Below are positions 38,944 through 47,295 of a stretch of DNA of 64,000 bases, piece after piece; the first letter of the stretch is position 1, and each line of letters opens with the position of its first letter. Where the stretch lies: NCBI RefSeq assembly GCF_038738535.1, contig NZ_CP046128.1, positions 3,472,001 through 3,536,000 on the forward strand. The letters are read 5' to 3'. The notes beneath the pieces were generated by a model. That model worked only from the letters and a program-made list of their open reading frames with translations. It was not told where the DNA came from and did no database searches. The position numbers were made by a program, and so were the translations under genes. Origin of the DNA: Bacillus pumilus. Its GTDB lineage: Bacteria; Bacillota; Bacilli; Bacillales; Bacillaceae.

Positions 38944-39450
38944 TCACATTAAATCTTGGCAAAACCTACTGCTCGATATATCTTTGATCTTTCGATTTAA
39001 ATGGCTTTCTACCAACTGAAAACATTTTTCCTGAATCAATGACCGTTTATGCGTGTCTAGTTGTTCTTTTTCATCACCATGCACATCTTCATCTTCCTCT
39101 AACTGAAAATCAGTTAAGTCCATTTTGTCATGAACATGAGTTTTAATAAAAACATGAGCATTGTGAAAATAGTGCATATGCTCTACTAAAGAAGAGATCG
39201 TGGTGATAAAATCATCGAATGTTTCTTCTTCAAACGTTTTTTTGAGATCGAGATTACTATGGACATCAATTGAAATGTAATTATCTCTTTCATCCAGTTC
39301 TTCTTGGGTAGCTAGAGGATTATCGTGAGTCGTTGCTTTTCGATTTAAATCTGTAATGGAGAAATAAATGGTGATTTCTTTTTTATCGAGAAATTCATAC
39401 TCCCATATTTCTGCGTCTCTTAATCTTAATATGCGGGTTAGGTTGTCCAA
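38944..39450 (-). CDS. hypothetical protein
   Basis: About 168 residues, soluble and acidic, with a histidine-rich middle (SLVEHMHYFHNAHVFIKTHV). I do not recognise a family. I prefer TTG 39450 as start because GGAGGG lies 9 bp upstream inside the longer ATG-initiated frame (39477). The gene stands between a LysR remnant and the YxjI-like gene. A role in toxin immunity is possible from composition and location, but nothing specific supports it. Confidence 0.55.
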   Translation of the reverse strand: MDNLTRILRLRDAEIWEYEFLDKKEITIYFSITDLNRKATTHDNPLATQEELDERDNYISIDVHSNLDLKKTFEEETFDDFITTISSLVEHMHYFHNAHVFIKTHVHDKMDLTDFQLEEDEDVHGDEKEQLDTHKRSLIQEKCFQLVESHLNRKIKDISSSRFCQDLM

Positions 39451-39499
39451 CTTTTTAAACCCTCCATTGTTATTCATCTATTTCTAAAAAATGATGATC

Positions 39500-40006
39500 T
39501 TAATTCGTCGTTGCCGACGACGAAGACCTAGACGCTGCTTCATCAGCCTTCACACAATCAATCGCAACAACCAACGCAATCATTACAGGCTCCATCTCTT
39601 CTTTCAAAATATCAACCTTATAGCTGTCACCCCAAGTAAACCATTCCTTCTTCACCTGACCGATCACTTCGCCGTTCTGCAGCACTTGGAAATTCATATC
39701 CCACCAGTTGCCTTGTACTTCTACACCAGCAGCATCAATTGAATATTTTGCTTTAAAGAACGTAAACTCTTTTTTGATCGTCAATACCTCTTGCCCACCA
39801 ACTTCTACTAAAAACTTTGGTAAAAAGCTAAACATTTTCTTCGTAATCACGGCGATTTCTTCTCGTTCTGTATTCAGAATGGTGAACGTCTTCGGCATCT
39901 TCATAAAGCTGCCCTCGACCACATACACATCGTTCTCTTGCTGATCCTTTACCGTAAACCTGCCGCTCAGACTAAATACTTTCTGCTTCATGTAAAGCTG
40001 TTTCAT
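39500..40006 (-). CDS. yxjI: LURP-one-related / YxjI family protein
   Basis: The protein has 168 residues and contains the tubby-like beta barrel typical of LURP-one/YxjI proteins: MKQLYMKQKVFSLSGRFTV, DVYVVEGSFMKMPKTFTI, and later WWDMNFQVLQNGEVIGQVKK. The C-terminal helix is followed by a serine-rich tail. Function is unknown in bacteria; membrane phospholipid scrambling or binding has been suggested for relatives. GGGAGGT precedes ATG 40006. Confidence 0.83.
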   Translation of the reverse strand: MKQLYMKQKVFSLSGRFTVKDQQENDVYVVEGSFMKMPKTFTILNTEREEIAVITKKMFSFLPKFLVEVGGQEVLTIKKEFTFFKAKYSIDAAGVEVQGNWWDMNFQVLQNGEVIGQVKKEWFTWGDSYKVDILKEEMEPVMIALVVAIDCVKADEAASRSSSSATTN

Positions 40007-40109
40007 ATGTACCTCCCTCTACTCAAATGACAACTTCATTAAAGTTTATCATACAGAAAAAGGCCCAGATAACCCAGCTGTAAATTTCTTCACCAAAAAC
40101 TGTATCAAA

Positions 40110-40847
40110 CTAAGCGTTTTCCCCATTCATTTTCTTTTTAAAAGCAAAAATGGCGATAGCTACAATAACACCTGTATATCCAATTACCCACCAAAGATGC
40201 AGTAAAATTGATGCATAGTCTCCAGAAAGTGCGGCTCTGCTAGCGTCTACTGCGTGAGCAAATGGAAGTGCGTACGCAATATCTTTGAACCAGCCTCCAA
40301 CTAAATTCAAATCAAACCATGTACCACTTAACCATGCGCTCATATTCGTTAGTAGCGCTCCACAAATACCACCAACCTGCTTGTCGTTAAATATACTCCC
40401 CACTAAGAGCCCTATGCCGATAAATAGTAAAGATGTTGGCAAAAGGACAAGAATGGATAACAAAACATTGGAATTAAAAGGTAATCCTAAGAAAAGTGCT
40501 GCGATAAAGCTAATGATAACTTGAACAATTGCTATCGGTATGAGTGGGACAATATACCCTACAATGTAGTCTGAGGCAGAAAGAGGTGTAGTAAACAATC
40601 GCATCAAAAATGATGTACTTCGATCTTTAGCTATTAACATTCCAGAGAATAGTGAGATAAAAGAAAGCCCGAAGACGGCTATGCCAGGAATTAGTTTATC
40701 AATGACAAATAAATCAGTTGGAACATTCGCTTGAATAGCATGAAGCAAAAATAAGATAACTAACGGGAAGCCTATACCAAATGCTAAGTTTAAAGGATCT
40801 CTCAAAATCTCTTTACGATTACGTGCAGCAAAGGCTAGTGACTTCAT
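40110..40847 (-). CDS. ABC-2 type transporter permease
   Basis: A 245-residue membrane protein with six predicted helices (about 20-40, 55-75, 100-125, 135-155, 165-185, 215-237) and the ABC-2 style SLFSGMLIAKDRSTSFLMR near residue 65. It overlaps the ATPase gene by 4 bp (ATGA), and that in turn overlaps the regulator gene, so this is a tightly coupled three-gene operon. The exported compound is unknown; a drug or peptide is likely. Confidence 0.87.
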   Translation of the reverse strand: MKSLAFAARNRKEILRDPLNLAFGIGFPLVILFLLHAIQANVPTDLFVIDKLIPGIAVFGLSFISLFSGMLIAKDRSTSFLMRLFTTPLSASDYIVGYIVPLIPIAIVQVIISFIAALFLGLPFNSNVLLSILVLLPTSLLFIGIGLLVGSIFNDKQVGGICGALLTNMSAWLSGTWFDLNLVGGWFKDIAYALPFAHAVDASRAALSGDYASILLHLWWVIGYTGVIVAIAIFAFKKKMNGENA

Positions 40848-41578
40848 CTGGTGACCTCCTCATTGGTAGCTAACGAAATAAAGGCATCCTCAAGTGATTT
40901 GGTGTTGGTAATTTCCATCAATTCAGCTGCTGTTCCAACTGCCTTTAATTTTCCTTTCGCCATCGTCCCTATTCGATCCGAAAGGGCTGCTGCTTCCTCC
41001 ATATAATGTGTCGTGAGAATGATGGTCATGCTCCCCTTTAATTTCTCAATAGTACTCCATAGCTCACGCCTTGCGATGACATCGAGACCGAGAGTAGGTT
41101 CATCAAGAAAAAGGATTTTGGGGTCTGTAATGAGTGCCATTGCAATACTAAGTCTTCTTTGCATTCCTCCAGATAAGGTTTTAGCCTTCATTTTAGATAC
41201 CTCAGTCAAACTAAACGTATGAAGCATTTCCTCCACTTTTATATCCACCGTTTTATTGTGGAACCCGTATATTTGAGCGATTAATTCAAGATTTTCTTTA
41301 ACGGATAAATTAGGAGCTACTGCCGTTTCCTGTGGTGAAACATTAATCTGTTCTTTTACTGCGTAGGGATTAGAAACAATACTGTTACCAAGGATCGTTG
41401 CATCACCGGTAGTAGGGATGCTAAGACAGGTCAACATCTTGATCGTTGTCGTTTTACCTGCACCATTCACTCCAAGTAAAGTAAAAAGCTCGCCTTGTTC
41501 AATTGAAAGATTAAGAGAATCGACTGCAATCTTTTCTTCGAATTTCTTAGTTAGATTCTTTGTTTGAATAGCAATCAT
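40844..41578 (-). CDS. ABC transporter ATP-binding protein
   Basis: A 244-residue ATPase: Walker A GVNGAGKTTT near residue 37, Q-loop NVSPQETAVAP, signature KTLSGGMQRRLS near 137, Walker B KILFLDEPTLGLD near 157, and the H-loop THYMEEA. The family resembles daunorubicin-resistance/NatA-type exporters. It sits between its XRE-AbrB regulator and the permease and overlaps both by 4 bp. Confidence 0.9.
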   Translation of the reverse strand: MIAIQTKNLTKKFEEKIAVDSLNLSIEQGELFTLLGVNGAGKTTTIKMLTCLSIPTTGDATILGNSIVSNPYAVKEQINVSPQETAVAPNLSVKENLELIAQIYGFHNKTVDIKVEEMLHTFSLTEVSKMKAKTLSGGMQRRLSIAMALITDPKILFLDEPTLGLDVIARRELWSTIEKLKGSMTIILTTHYMEEAAALSDRIGTMAKGKLKAVGTAAELMEITNTKSLEDAFISLATNEEVTR

Positions 41579-42012
41579 TCCTCATCCTCCTGATCTTCCT
41601 GTGCCTTATATATATCGTCAGCAAACTGCAGGAAGGCCTCATTTTTTACAATGGCGATTCCTTGAGCTTCATCACCCAAAATCAACAGGCTGTCTCCAGG
41701 ACTGATGCTGAATATCTCCCTCGCTTTTTTAGGAATGACAATTTGCCCGCGTTCACCAACCTTTACAAGTCCAAATATGTGTTTTCCTTTTGGTTTCACC
41801 CCTGCCTCTTCTGTACCATCCACATTATTCACGAGATCATCCAAAGCAACGCCGTATATTTCAGCCAAAGCCTTACAATTGTTGATATCCGGCACAGTTT
41901 CTCCCGATTCCCATTTCGCAACAGCTTGCCTTGAAACACCAATTTTCTCAGCCACTTCTTCTTGTGTAAACCTGTGTATTTTTCGCATTTTTTTCAAATT
42001 CATATTGATCAT
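41575..42012 (-). CDS. XRE-AbrB fusion transcriptional regulator
   Basis: About 145 residues: an N-terminal Cro/CI helix-turn-helix (TQEEVAEKIGVSRQAVAKWE) and a C-terminal AbrB/SpoVT swapped-hairpin domain (VKVGERGQIVIPKKAREIF). The combination of two DNA-binding modules in one small protein is less common but occurs as the first gene of ABC operons in Firmicutes. I start at ATG 42012 behind GAAGGGTG; the reading frame upstream to 42066 lacks a good site. It probably autoregulates the operon. Confidence 0.85.
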   Translation of the reverse strand: MINMNLKKMRKIHRFTQEEVAEKIGVSRQAVAKWESGETVPDINNCKALAEIYGVALDDLVNNVDGTEEAGVKPKGKHIFGLVKVGERGQIVIPKKAREIFSISPGDSLLILGDEAQGIAIVKNEAFLQFADDIYKAQEDQEDEE

Positions 42013-42066
42013 GTTTTTCACACCCTTCAATATCATTATATAAGACTTATTCCGATCATCTACCAA

Positions 42067-42354
42067 CTGAACATGACATCAGAAGTTATCTTCAATTTAC
42101 ATTTGGTTAAATGCCTAAGTTTAACCCAAAAAAGCCACCTCGAAATTAAGTGGAGGGGACTTTTTTGGTGTGTAATCGAATAAAGGAACTGAGATTCATA
42201 TGTTTAATCACATATACTAATTTTTTCTTCTGCTACAACACCTTTTGCTAAAGCTAATAAGGGAAGTAAGAATGGCTTGGAAAATAGGTATTCCCTCACG
42301 CAAAGAATCACTAGATAAGTATAGTAATGTTATCAGTGAATAAAAGGAGGAACT
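42067..42354. other. intergenic region with possible toxin tail
   Basis: A plus-strand frame ending TAA at about 42315 reads ATTPFAKANKGSKNGLENRY, composition like a polymorphic-toxin tail, but lacks a start. The GTTATCAGTGAATAAAAGGA stretch that precedes ATG 42355 recurs (one base different) before the pseudogene at 46057. Confidence 0.35.
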
Positions 42355-42603
42355 ATGAAAAAAATAAAGTTTTTTGACTGGACAATCAATTTACAACATG
42401 ATTTAACCGCAATTACAGATCATAACGAAAAGAAAATGGTCATTTTAGAACCATCAATTGAACTAAACAGTGTGATCTGGATGGATGAAAACAATGAACT
42501 ACAAATCAAACCTACTTGGGATTGTATCATTACAATCGATTCAACTAACAGATCACTGACAATTCAGCAAACAGAAGAAGTTTTTGGAAATGTATACGAG
42601 TGA
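42355..42603 (+). CDS. small hypothetical protein, family copy A
   Basis: The 82-residue soluble acidic protein starts MKKIKFFDWTINLQHDLTAI and contains ENNELQIKPTWDCIITIDST. It belongs to a local family of three (42355, 42618, 46057) and has no family I can name. AGGAGG precedes ATG 42355. It overlaps the next paralog's upstream region. As small paralogs next to toxin fragments they could be immunity proteins, which is speculative. Confidence 0.65.
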   Translation: MKKIKFFDWTINLQHDLTAITDHNEKKMVILEPSIELNSVIWMDENNELQIKPTWDCIITIDSTNRSLTIQQTEEVFGNVYE

Positions 42604-42617
42604 AAATAGGAGGAATG

Positions 42618-42800
42618 ATGAAGGAAACCACTTTTTTTGACTGGACGGTTCACTATCCAGAACATTTAACAGCAGTCAAAGATGATACAGAAAAGAAGAT
42701 GGTTTTTCTAGAACAAACTGTTGAATTCAAAGGGATTATCCGTATTGATGAGAATGATGAACTGCAAATTAAGCCAACTTGGGATTGTGTCATTTTGTGA
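42618..42800 (+). pseudogene. small hypothetical protein, truncated copy B
   Basis: The frame starts MKETTFFDWTVHYPEHLTAV and ends prematurely at DCVIL. Comparison with copy C at 46057-46300 shows that roughly 35 bp have been lost after GTGTCATT, which brings a stop into frame; the downstream remnant GATGCAGAATATGTTGTAGG is still visible after the stop. AGGAGG precedes it. Probably a truncated, possibly still translated copy. Confidence 0.6.
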
Positions 42801-42833
42801 TGCAGAATATGTTGTAGGTTTACCATAGAAAAT

Positions 42834-42878
42834 AAAAAAGTCTCGTTTGAGGGAAATCACTCAAATGAGACTTTTTTG
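42834..42878. terminator. bidirectional terminator, copy 1
   Basis: AAAAGTCTCGTTTGAG pairs with CTCAAATGAGACTTTT around GGAAATCA, with T/A runs on both sides. A near copy is at 46309-46347. Confidence 0.88.
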
Positions 42879-42896
42879 TTTAGTTTCAGCAATTAT

Positions 42897-43745
42897 TTAA
42901 TAACCATTTACAAAATAAGCGATCGTCTCTAACTCATCTTCTTTGAGTTCTCTGTTAACATGTGCTTGATATTCACTCACGATTCTCTGCCGATCTCCAC
43001 CACAAAGATCAGTGTATTTCGCAATCATCCTAAGCTTATCTGTTTCCTGACGAAACTCCTCCTTTGTCCACGGTCTTTGGTGTGAAGGAATATACGTATC
43101 GGCATCAAAAGCATCTAACTCATCTAAAAGACGCAATGTTTCCTTCATTGAATAATGGACTTTTTCGGCATACATTTTCGGATAAATACAATCACCAAGA
43201 AAAAGGATTTTCTCTTCTTTCACATACACGATGACTGAGTCAGCGGCATGATCGCCCCCAACAAGTTGCACGACACAAGTGACCCCGCCAAGATCGATCT
43301 CCATCCGACGGTCAAATGTCACATCCGGTAAAACCACCTGAATATCTCGGTGATCCTGATATTCCTCCTTGATGGCCTTCGCGCAGAACTCAATCTCCGT
43401 TCCTTCCCTCACCCGCTCATCAATCGCCTCATCTGACCACGAAAACGGAAGAAGCTTCTTCATTTCCTTTCTTGTCTTTGCAGAAGCAATCGAAAGCGAA
43501 TCAGGCAGCGCTGGCAGACCAAAGATATGATCCCAATGCCAATGCGTGAGCACAACCATATCAGGAGTCAAGTTCTCATGTTTTAACGTTTCTTTGATAA
43601 AGTACTTGGCATGTTCTTTCGAGTTACCAGCATCAATCATTAATGTCTTGTTACTGCCCACAACCATACCTAGAATGGGGCGGTCGGTAAGCGATATAGG
43701 TGTGATGTACCAAAAATTCTGACCTATTTTTTTAATTGAGTGCAT
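42897..43745 (-). CDS. MBL-fold metallo-hydrolase, intact copy
   Basis: The 282-residue protein has the metallo-beta-lactamase zinc motif HWHWDH at residues 68-73, later GGDHAADSVIVYV near 163 and LFLGDCIYP near 182, and IPSHQRPW near 224, which together supply the metal ligands. Substrate is unknown; the group includes lactonases, thiolesterases and phosphorylcholine-type hydrolases. ATG 43745 follows AAAGGAGGAAGC. A decayed direct duplicate lies at 46374-47205. Confidence 0.87.
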   Translation of the reverse strand: MHSIKKIGQNFWYITPISLTDRPILGMVVGSNKTLMIDAGNSKEHAKYFIKETLKHENLTPDMVVLTHWHWDHIFGLPALPDSLSIASAKTRKEMKKLLPFSWSDEAIDERVREGTEIEFCAKAIKEEYQDHRDIQVVLPDVTFDRRMEIDLGGVTCVVQLVGGDHAADSVIVYVKEEKILFLGDCIYPKMYAEKVHYSMKETLRLLDELDAFDADTYIPSHQRPWTKEEFRQETDKLRMIAKYTDLCGGDRQRIVSEYQAHVNRELKEDELETIAYFVNGY

Positions 43746-43836
43746 AGGTTGCTTCCTCCTTTCTATAATTATATTTTAAATCGAATCACGTTTTTTACCA
43801 TCGTTCCGCTGTTTATGATGCGGTTGTCCTTCAATA

Positions 43837-45015
43837 TTATAAGTGCGGTTTACTAATTCGAATTCCATTACTCGAAGTAGCACGTGAAGCCAATATTGTT
43901 ACAATGATCGCGATTGCAACACCCAAAGCCCCTACCCAAGTAATGGAAGATAGAGAAACTCTCTCTACAAAGATACCTCCAATAGCTGCACCTGCAGCCA
44001 TCGCCAATTGCATCATTGACTGATTGAGACCTAATAGTATACCTGATGACTCTGGCTCCATTGTAGCTAGGTGATATTGTTGAGTCGGGCCAGAAGACCA
44101 TGCAGCAAATGACCATAATATTAAAATAAGAAATACTCCAATATAAGAATGCGTAACTAGTGAGAGCAATATTAGCATGATGACATGTAATGTCATTCCG
44201 CTAATCAGAGTAAAATTCACACCCCATCGATCGGTACTAAATCCACCAAACTTTGACCCAACTAGACTAGCAATCCCGAATACGAGGAGAACTCCACTCA
44301 GCAATTTGTTGCTTACACCTGATATATTTAAAAGGTAAGGGGATAGGTAGGTATAGGCAATTGAATAACCACCAAGCCAGAAAAAGGTGATGGCTAATCC
44401 CAACACTACTTTTGGTTTTTTAAAAAGAGCGAGTTGTTGAATTAAAGGTACAGGTTTATCCCCTTGGATTTTTGGAATCGTAAGAGAAATTATCACCATT
44501 GCTAATAATCCGAGTAAGGCTATTCCTCCAAATACAGCTTTCCAACCGAAGAAATCACTAGTCATTCTGCCCAGTGGGACTCCAATGATCAATGATGCTG
44601 TAAATCCCATTACTACTGTAGCAATAGCGTTACCTTGCTTACCTTTTGGTGCGATTTTTTCAGCAATTGTTAATGCAGTAACGACGACCATTCCCGCCCC
44701 AAGAGCCATAATAATTCTTGAAACAATAAATAATTGATACCCAGGGAGGACGAATGCAAGAATATTACCTAGAATAAAAACGCTAAGTGAAAATAACATT
44801 AACTTGCGTTTATTCATTCCCGATGTTAAAGCCATTAATACTGGGGTGAAGATGGCATACACAAGAGAAAAAATCGTAATTAACTGGCCAGCTGCAGCTA
44901 TCGTAATCCCTAATGATTCAGAAATATTATCCAAAATACCAGAGATGATATACTCTGATGTACCAACTAAAAAACTTACAATAGCTAAAATGTAAATCTT
45001 TACAGTGTTTGACAA
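43837..45015 (-). CDS. MFS transporter (DHA1 efflux type)
   Basis: The 392-residue protein has twelve membrane segments and resembles sugar/drug efflux MFS proteins (AraJ/NepI/YbcL group), with FLVGTSEYIISGILDNIS at the front and GVPLGRMTSDFFGWK near 145. Translation starts at TTG 45015, placed 9 bp after AAGGAGTGA. It follows an ArsR-type regulator on the same strand, which probably controls it. The inducing compound is unknown. Confidence 0.87.
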   Translation of the reverse strand: MSNTVKIYILAIVSFLVGTSEYIISGILDNISESLGITIAAAGQLITIFSLVYAIFTPVLMALTSGMNKRKLMLFSLSVFILGNILAFVLPGYQLFIVSRIIMALGAGMVVVTALTIAEKIAPKGKQGNAIATVVMGFTASLIIGVPLGRMTSDFFGWKAVFGGIALLGLLAMVIISLTIPKIQGDKPVPLIQQLALFKKPKVVLGLAITFFWLGGYSIAYTYLSPYLLNISGVSNKLLSGVLLVFGIASLVGSKFGGFSTDRWGVNFTLISGMTLHVIMLILLSLVTHSYIGVFLILILWSFAAWSSGPTQQYHLATMEPESSGILLGLNQSMMQLAMAAGAAIGGIFVERVSLSSITWVGALGVAIAIIVTILASRATSSNGIRISKPHL

Positions 45016-45104
45016 TGTAGATCACTCCTTATATATAATACATTTACATATCTAGAATTGTTAATATGTATGGACAAAAAAACATATTACGATAAGTCGA
45101 TTTG

Positions 45105-45145
45105 TATTTAATAAATGAAACTGAATTCTGATGTATGAATTCAGT
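45105..45145. terminator. hairpin between arsR and MFS genes
   Basis: CTGAATTC and GAATTCAG pair around ATACATCA, and the stem extends through AATGAA/TTCATT with one bulge. It may attenuate read-through from arsR into the MFS gene; no strong T-run follows. Confidence 0.5.
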
Positions 45146-45152
45146 TCATTTA

Positions 45153-45455
45153 TTAAATATTTTTTTCTAGAATCTTAGCAATTTTTTTTATGGCATTTTC
45201 ATCTCTTTTATAATACGTGTATTTACCTATACGCTCTGTCGTAATTAATCCAGCTCGTAGTAAAATTGAAAGGTATTGAGATGCTGTTGATTGCGTCATT
45301 TTCAATTTATCTGTTATTTGACTAACACATACCCCTGTAGTATTCATATCAATCCCTTCATGGGGTGTAAAATGACGATCAGGTTCCTTTAGCCATTGTA
45401 AAATTTGCAGTCTTGATTCATTGGATAAGGCTTTGAAAACTTCTATTGGCTCCAT
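45153..45455 (-). CDS. ArsR-family helix-turn-helix regulator
   Basis: About 100 residues of winged helix: EPIEVFKALSNESRLQILQW, then VCVSQITDKLKMTQSTASQYL and the wing RAGLITTERIGKYTYYKRDE. I start at ATG 45455 (MEP) because the perfect -10 TATAAT overlaps the upstream ATG 45464 and excludes it. The predicted transcription start falls at this ATG, so the message would be leaderless. No metal-binding cysteine motif of classical ArsR is evident; it may sense another signal and control the following MFS gene. Confidence 0.85.
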   Translation of the reverse strand: MEPIEVFKALSNESRLQILQWLKEPDRHFTPHEGIDMNTTGVCVSQITDKLKMTQSTASQYLSILLRAGLITTERIGKYTYYKRDENAIKKIAKILEKNI

Positions 45456-45462
45456 ACAAACC

Positions 45463-45490
45463 ATTATATCGATAAATAACGATATGTCAA
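45463..45490 (-). promoter_or_regulatory. arsR promoter with inverted-repeat operator
   Basis: On the minus strand TTGACA, a 16-bp spacer and TATAAT. Inside it ATATCG and CGATAT form an inverted repeat separated by 8 bp, a probable operator. The -10 ends 7 bp before the MEP start codon. Confidence 0.75.
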
Positions 45491-45569
45491 CATGTTTTGT
45501 TTGAGATCCCTTAAAACTTTCTATTTTCCTTCTTCCTCTGGTACGGTTCACCGTGATGCCTTTACATGC

Positions 45570-45701
45570 ATTGAGCCTGTGATTACGCTGTCTCACTTTG
45601 AGATGCCGCTTCATTTGGTAAGTGAGTATGGCGGGTTCCACAGCCGAAAAGTTGCTGAGTATTTCGTGAAATTCGCAGAAGTGTGCTTCAATCGATACTG
45701 A
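45570..45701 (+). pseudogene. fragment of a GH1 6-phospho-beta-glucosidase gene
   Basis: The plus strand encodes [20 protein letters not shown] followed by [20 protein letters not shown] and NRY, then TGA. This matches residues about 115-158 of the GH1 enzyme at 34428-35864 with about 90% nucleotide identity by eye to 35381-35511, in inverted orientation. No start or flanking domain is present, so it is a dead fragment. Confidence 0.8.
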
Positions 45702-45734
45702 CACTATTGATACTATTTTTATAGGAAATAACTC

Positions 45735-46040
45735 TAAGAAAGGTGAAATTCGTACTTCAGCAATTGCAGCTGCTGTAGTGTTTACCTCATTCCAGGGATA
45801 GGACCAGTTGCTTTAACGGTAATTGGTGGAGTTACCATTGCAGCTGGTTCTTAGCTCTATAATAAGATTAGTTATTATTTCAGTAAGAAAAATGCTGATG
45901 CTGCAGCTAAAAAAATCCCAAAGAGTTTAAAGGGTAAAGTTGATTTAAAAAAGTTTAAAGACAAACATGGAAAAACGCCAGCCCAAAAAACAAGCGGTAC
46001 GTTCAAAAATGGTAATTTGGTAATAACAATGTTACCAGTG
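45735..46040 (+). pseudogene. decayed polymorphic-toxin fragment
   Basis: Two frames carry coding-like sequence: KKGEIRTSAIAAAVVFTS, then after a frameshift IPGIGPVALTVIGGVTIAAG and a stop, then KKIPKSLKGKVDLKKFKDKH and GKTPAQKTSGTFKNGN. A hydrophobic glycine-rich stretch followed by a lysine-rich linker is typical of the region before the toxin domain in LXG- or RHS-type toxins. Stops and frameshift mean it is inactive. Confidence 0.5.
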
Positions 46041-46056
46041 AATAAAAGGAGGAACT

Positions 46057-46300
46057 ATGAAGAAAATCACTTTTTATGATTGGACAGCTCACTATCCTGA
46101 ACATTTAACAGCCCGTCAAAGACGATACAGAAAAGAAAATGGTCTTTCTAGAACAGACTGTTGAATTTAAAGGAATTATCCGTATTGATGAGAATGATGA
46201 ACTGCAAATTAAGCCGACTTGGAATTGTGTCATTATTATCAATGCCAAAAACATGTCTGTCACAGTTCGTGATGCAGAGGATGTTGTAGGTTTGCCGTAG
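46057..46300 (+). pseudogene. small hypothetical protein, frameshifted copy C
   Basis: The gene starts MKKITFYDWTAHYPEHLTA behind AGGAGG, but one extra C in ACAGCCCGTC (ACAGCAGTC in copy B) shifts the frame. The original frame continues as DDTEKKMVFLEQTVEFKGII and ends VRDAEDVVGLP. It shows the full length that copy B has lost. It is part of the second copy of a direct duplication. Confidence 0.8.
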
Positions 46301-46308
46301 AAATTAAT

Positions 46309-46347
46309 AAGTCTCATTTGAGTGAAATAGCTCAAATGAGACTTTTT
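46309..46347. terminator. bidirectional terminator, copy 2
   Basis: AAGTCTCATTTGAG pairs with CTCAAATGAGACTT around TGAAATAG. It is the duplicate of the hairpin at 42834-42878. Confidence 0.85.
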
Positions 46348-46373
46348 TAGTTTAGTTACCTTACCATAATTAT

Positions 46374-47205
46374 TTAATAACCATTTACAAAGTAAACAAT
46401 GGTTTCTAATTCATCTTCTTTCAGTTCTATGTTCACGTAATTTTGATATTCTTTCGTGATTTTCTGCTTATCTCCACCACATCGATCAGTGAATTTCGCC
46501 ATCATCCGAAGCTTATCTGTTTCCTGACGAAACTCCTCTTTTGTCCACGGTCTTTGGTGTGAAGGAATATACGTATCGGCATCAAAAGCATCTAACTCAT
46601 CTAAAAGACGCAACGTTTCCTTCACCGTATAATGTACTTTTTCGGCCTACATTTTCGGATAAATGCAATCACCAAGAAAAAGGATTTTCTCTTCTTTCAC
46701 ATACACGATCACGGAATCAGCAGCATGATCGCCTCCAACATGTTGCACGACACAAGTAACCCCGCCAAGATCAATCTCTATCCGACTGTAAAACCACCTG
46801 AATATCTCGATGATTCTTATACTCTTCTTTTACCGCCTTTGCGCAAAACTCAATCTCCGTTCCTTCCCTCACCCGCTCATCAATCGCCTCATCTGACCAA
46901 GAAAACGGAAGAAGCTTCTCCATTTCCTTTCTGGTTCTTGCAGAAGCAATTGAAACCGTATCAGACAGCACCGACAGACCAAAAATATGATCCCAATGCC
47001 AATGCGTGAGGACAACGAGATCGGGCTTGGCGTTCTCGTGCTTTAAGGTTTCTTTGATAAAGAATTTGGCATGATCTTCTGAGTTACCAGCATCGATCAT
47101 TAAGGTTTTGTTATTGCCTTCGACCATGCCTAGGATGGGGCGGTCGGTGAGTGATACTGATGTGATGTAGGTGAAGGTTTGGCCTATTTTTTTGATTGTG
47201 TGCAT
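46374..47205 (-). pseudogene. MBL-fold metallo-hydrolase, broken copy
   Basis: The N-terminal part (to about residue 135, with HWHWDH) is read at 46771-47205 and the C-terminal part at 46374-46625. Two lesions relative to the intact copy at 42897 are visible: a deletion of about 19 bp near 46787, and a TAT to TAG change in the PKMYAEK motif near 46648. Either would abolish the product. It is the second copy of a direct duplication. Confidence 0.88.
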
Positions 47206-47295
47206 GGTGTGCCTGCTTTCTTAGATTGTATATTGAAGTACTACTTACGCAGCCGGTTACAAGCCAGTTGTACGTATATGTTATAAGTTTGAAAT

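Larger units (their letters stand above)
42615..43745. repeat. direct duplication, copy 1 (about 1.1 kb)
   Basis: Contains small-protein copy B (plus), a bidirectional terminator and the intact MBL gene (minus). The same order, orientation and terminator recur at 46057-47205. Confidence 0.85.
46057..47205. repeat. direct duplication, copy 2 (about 1.1 kb, decayed)
   Basis: Contains small-protein copy C (frameshifted), terminator and broken MBL gene in the same orientation as 42615-43745, about 3.45 kb away. The block between includes MFS, arsR and debris. Confidence 0.85.

Noticed and set aside
42130..42170. Terminator-like hairpin upstream of the small-protein genes
   Set aside because: AAAAAAGCC and GGACTTTTTT pair only weakly with several mismatches.
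45540..45560. Third rlmH-type attachment site suspected near 45.55 kb
   Set aside because: Only TCACCGTGATG is shared with the flank of the site at 53.35 kb; the core TTATCATAAGT is missing.
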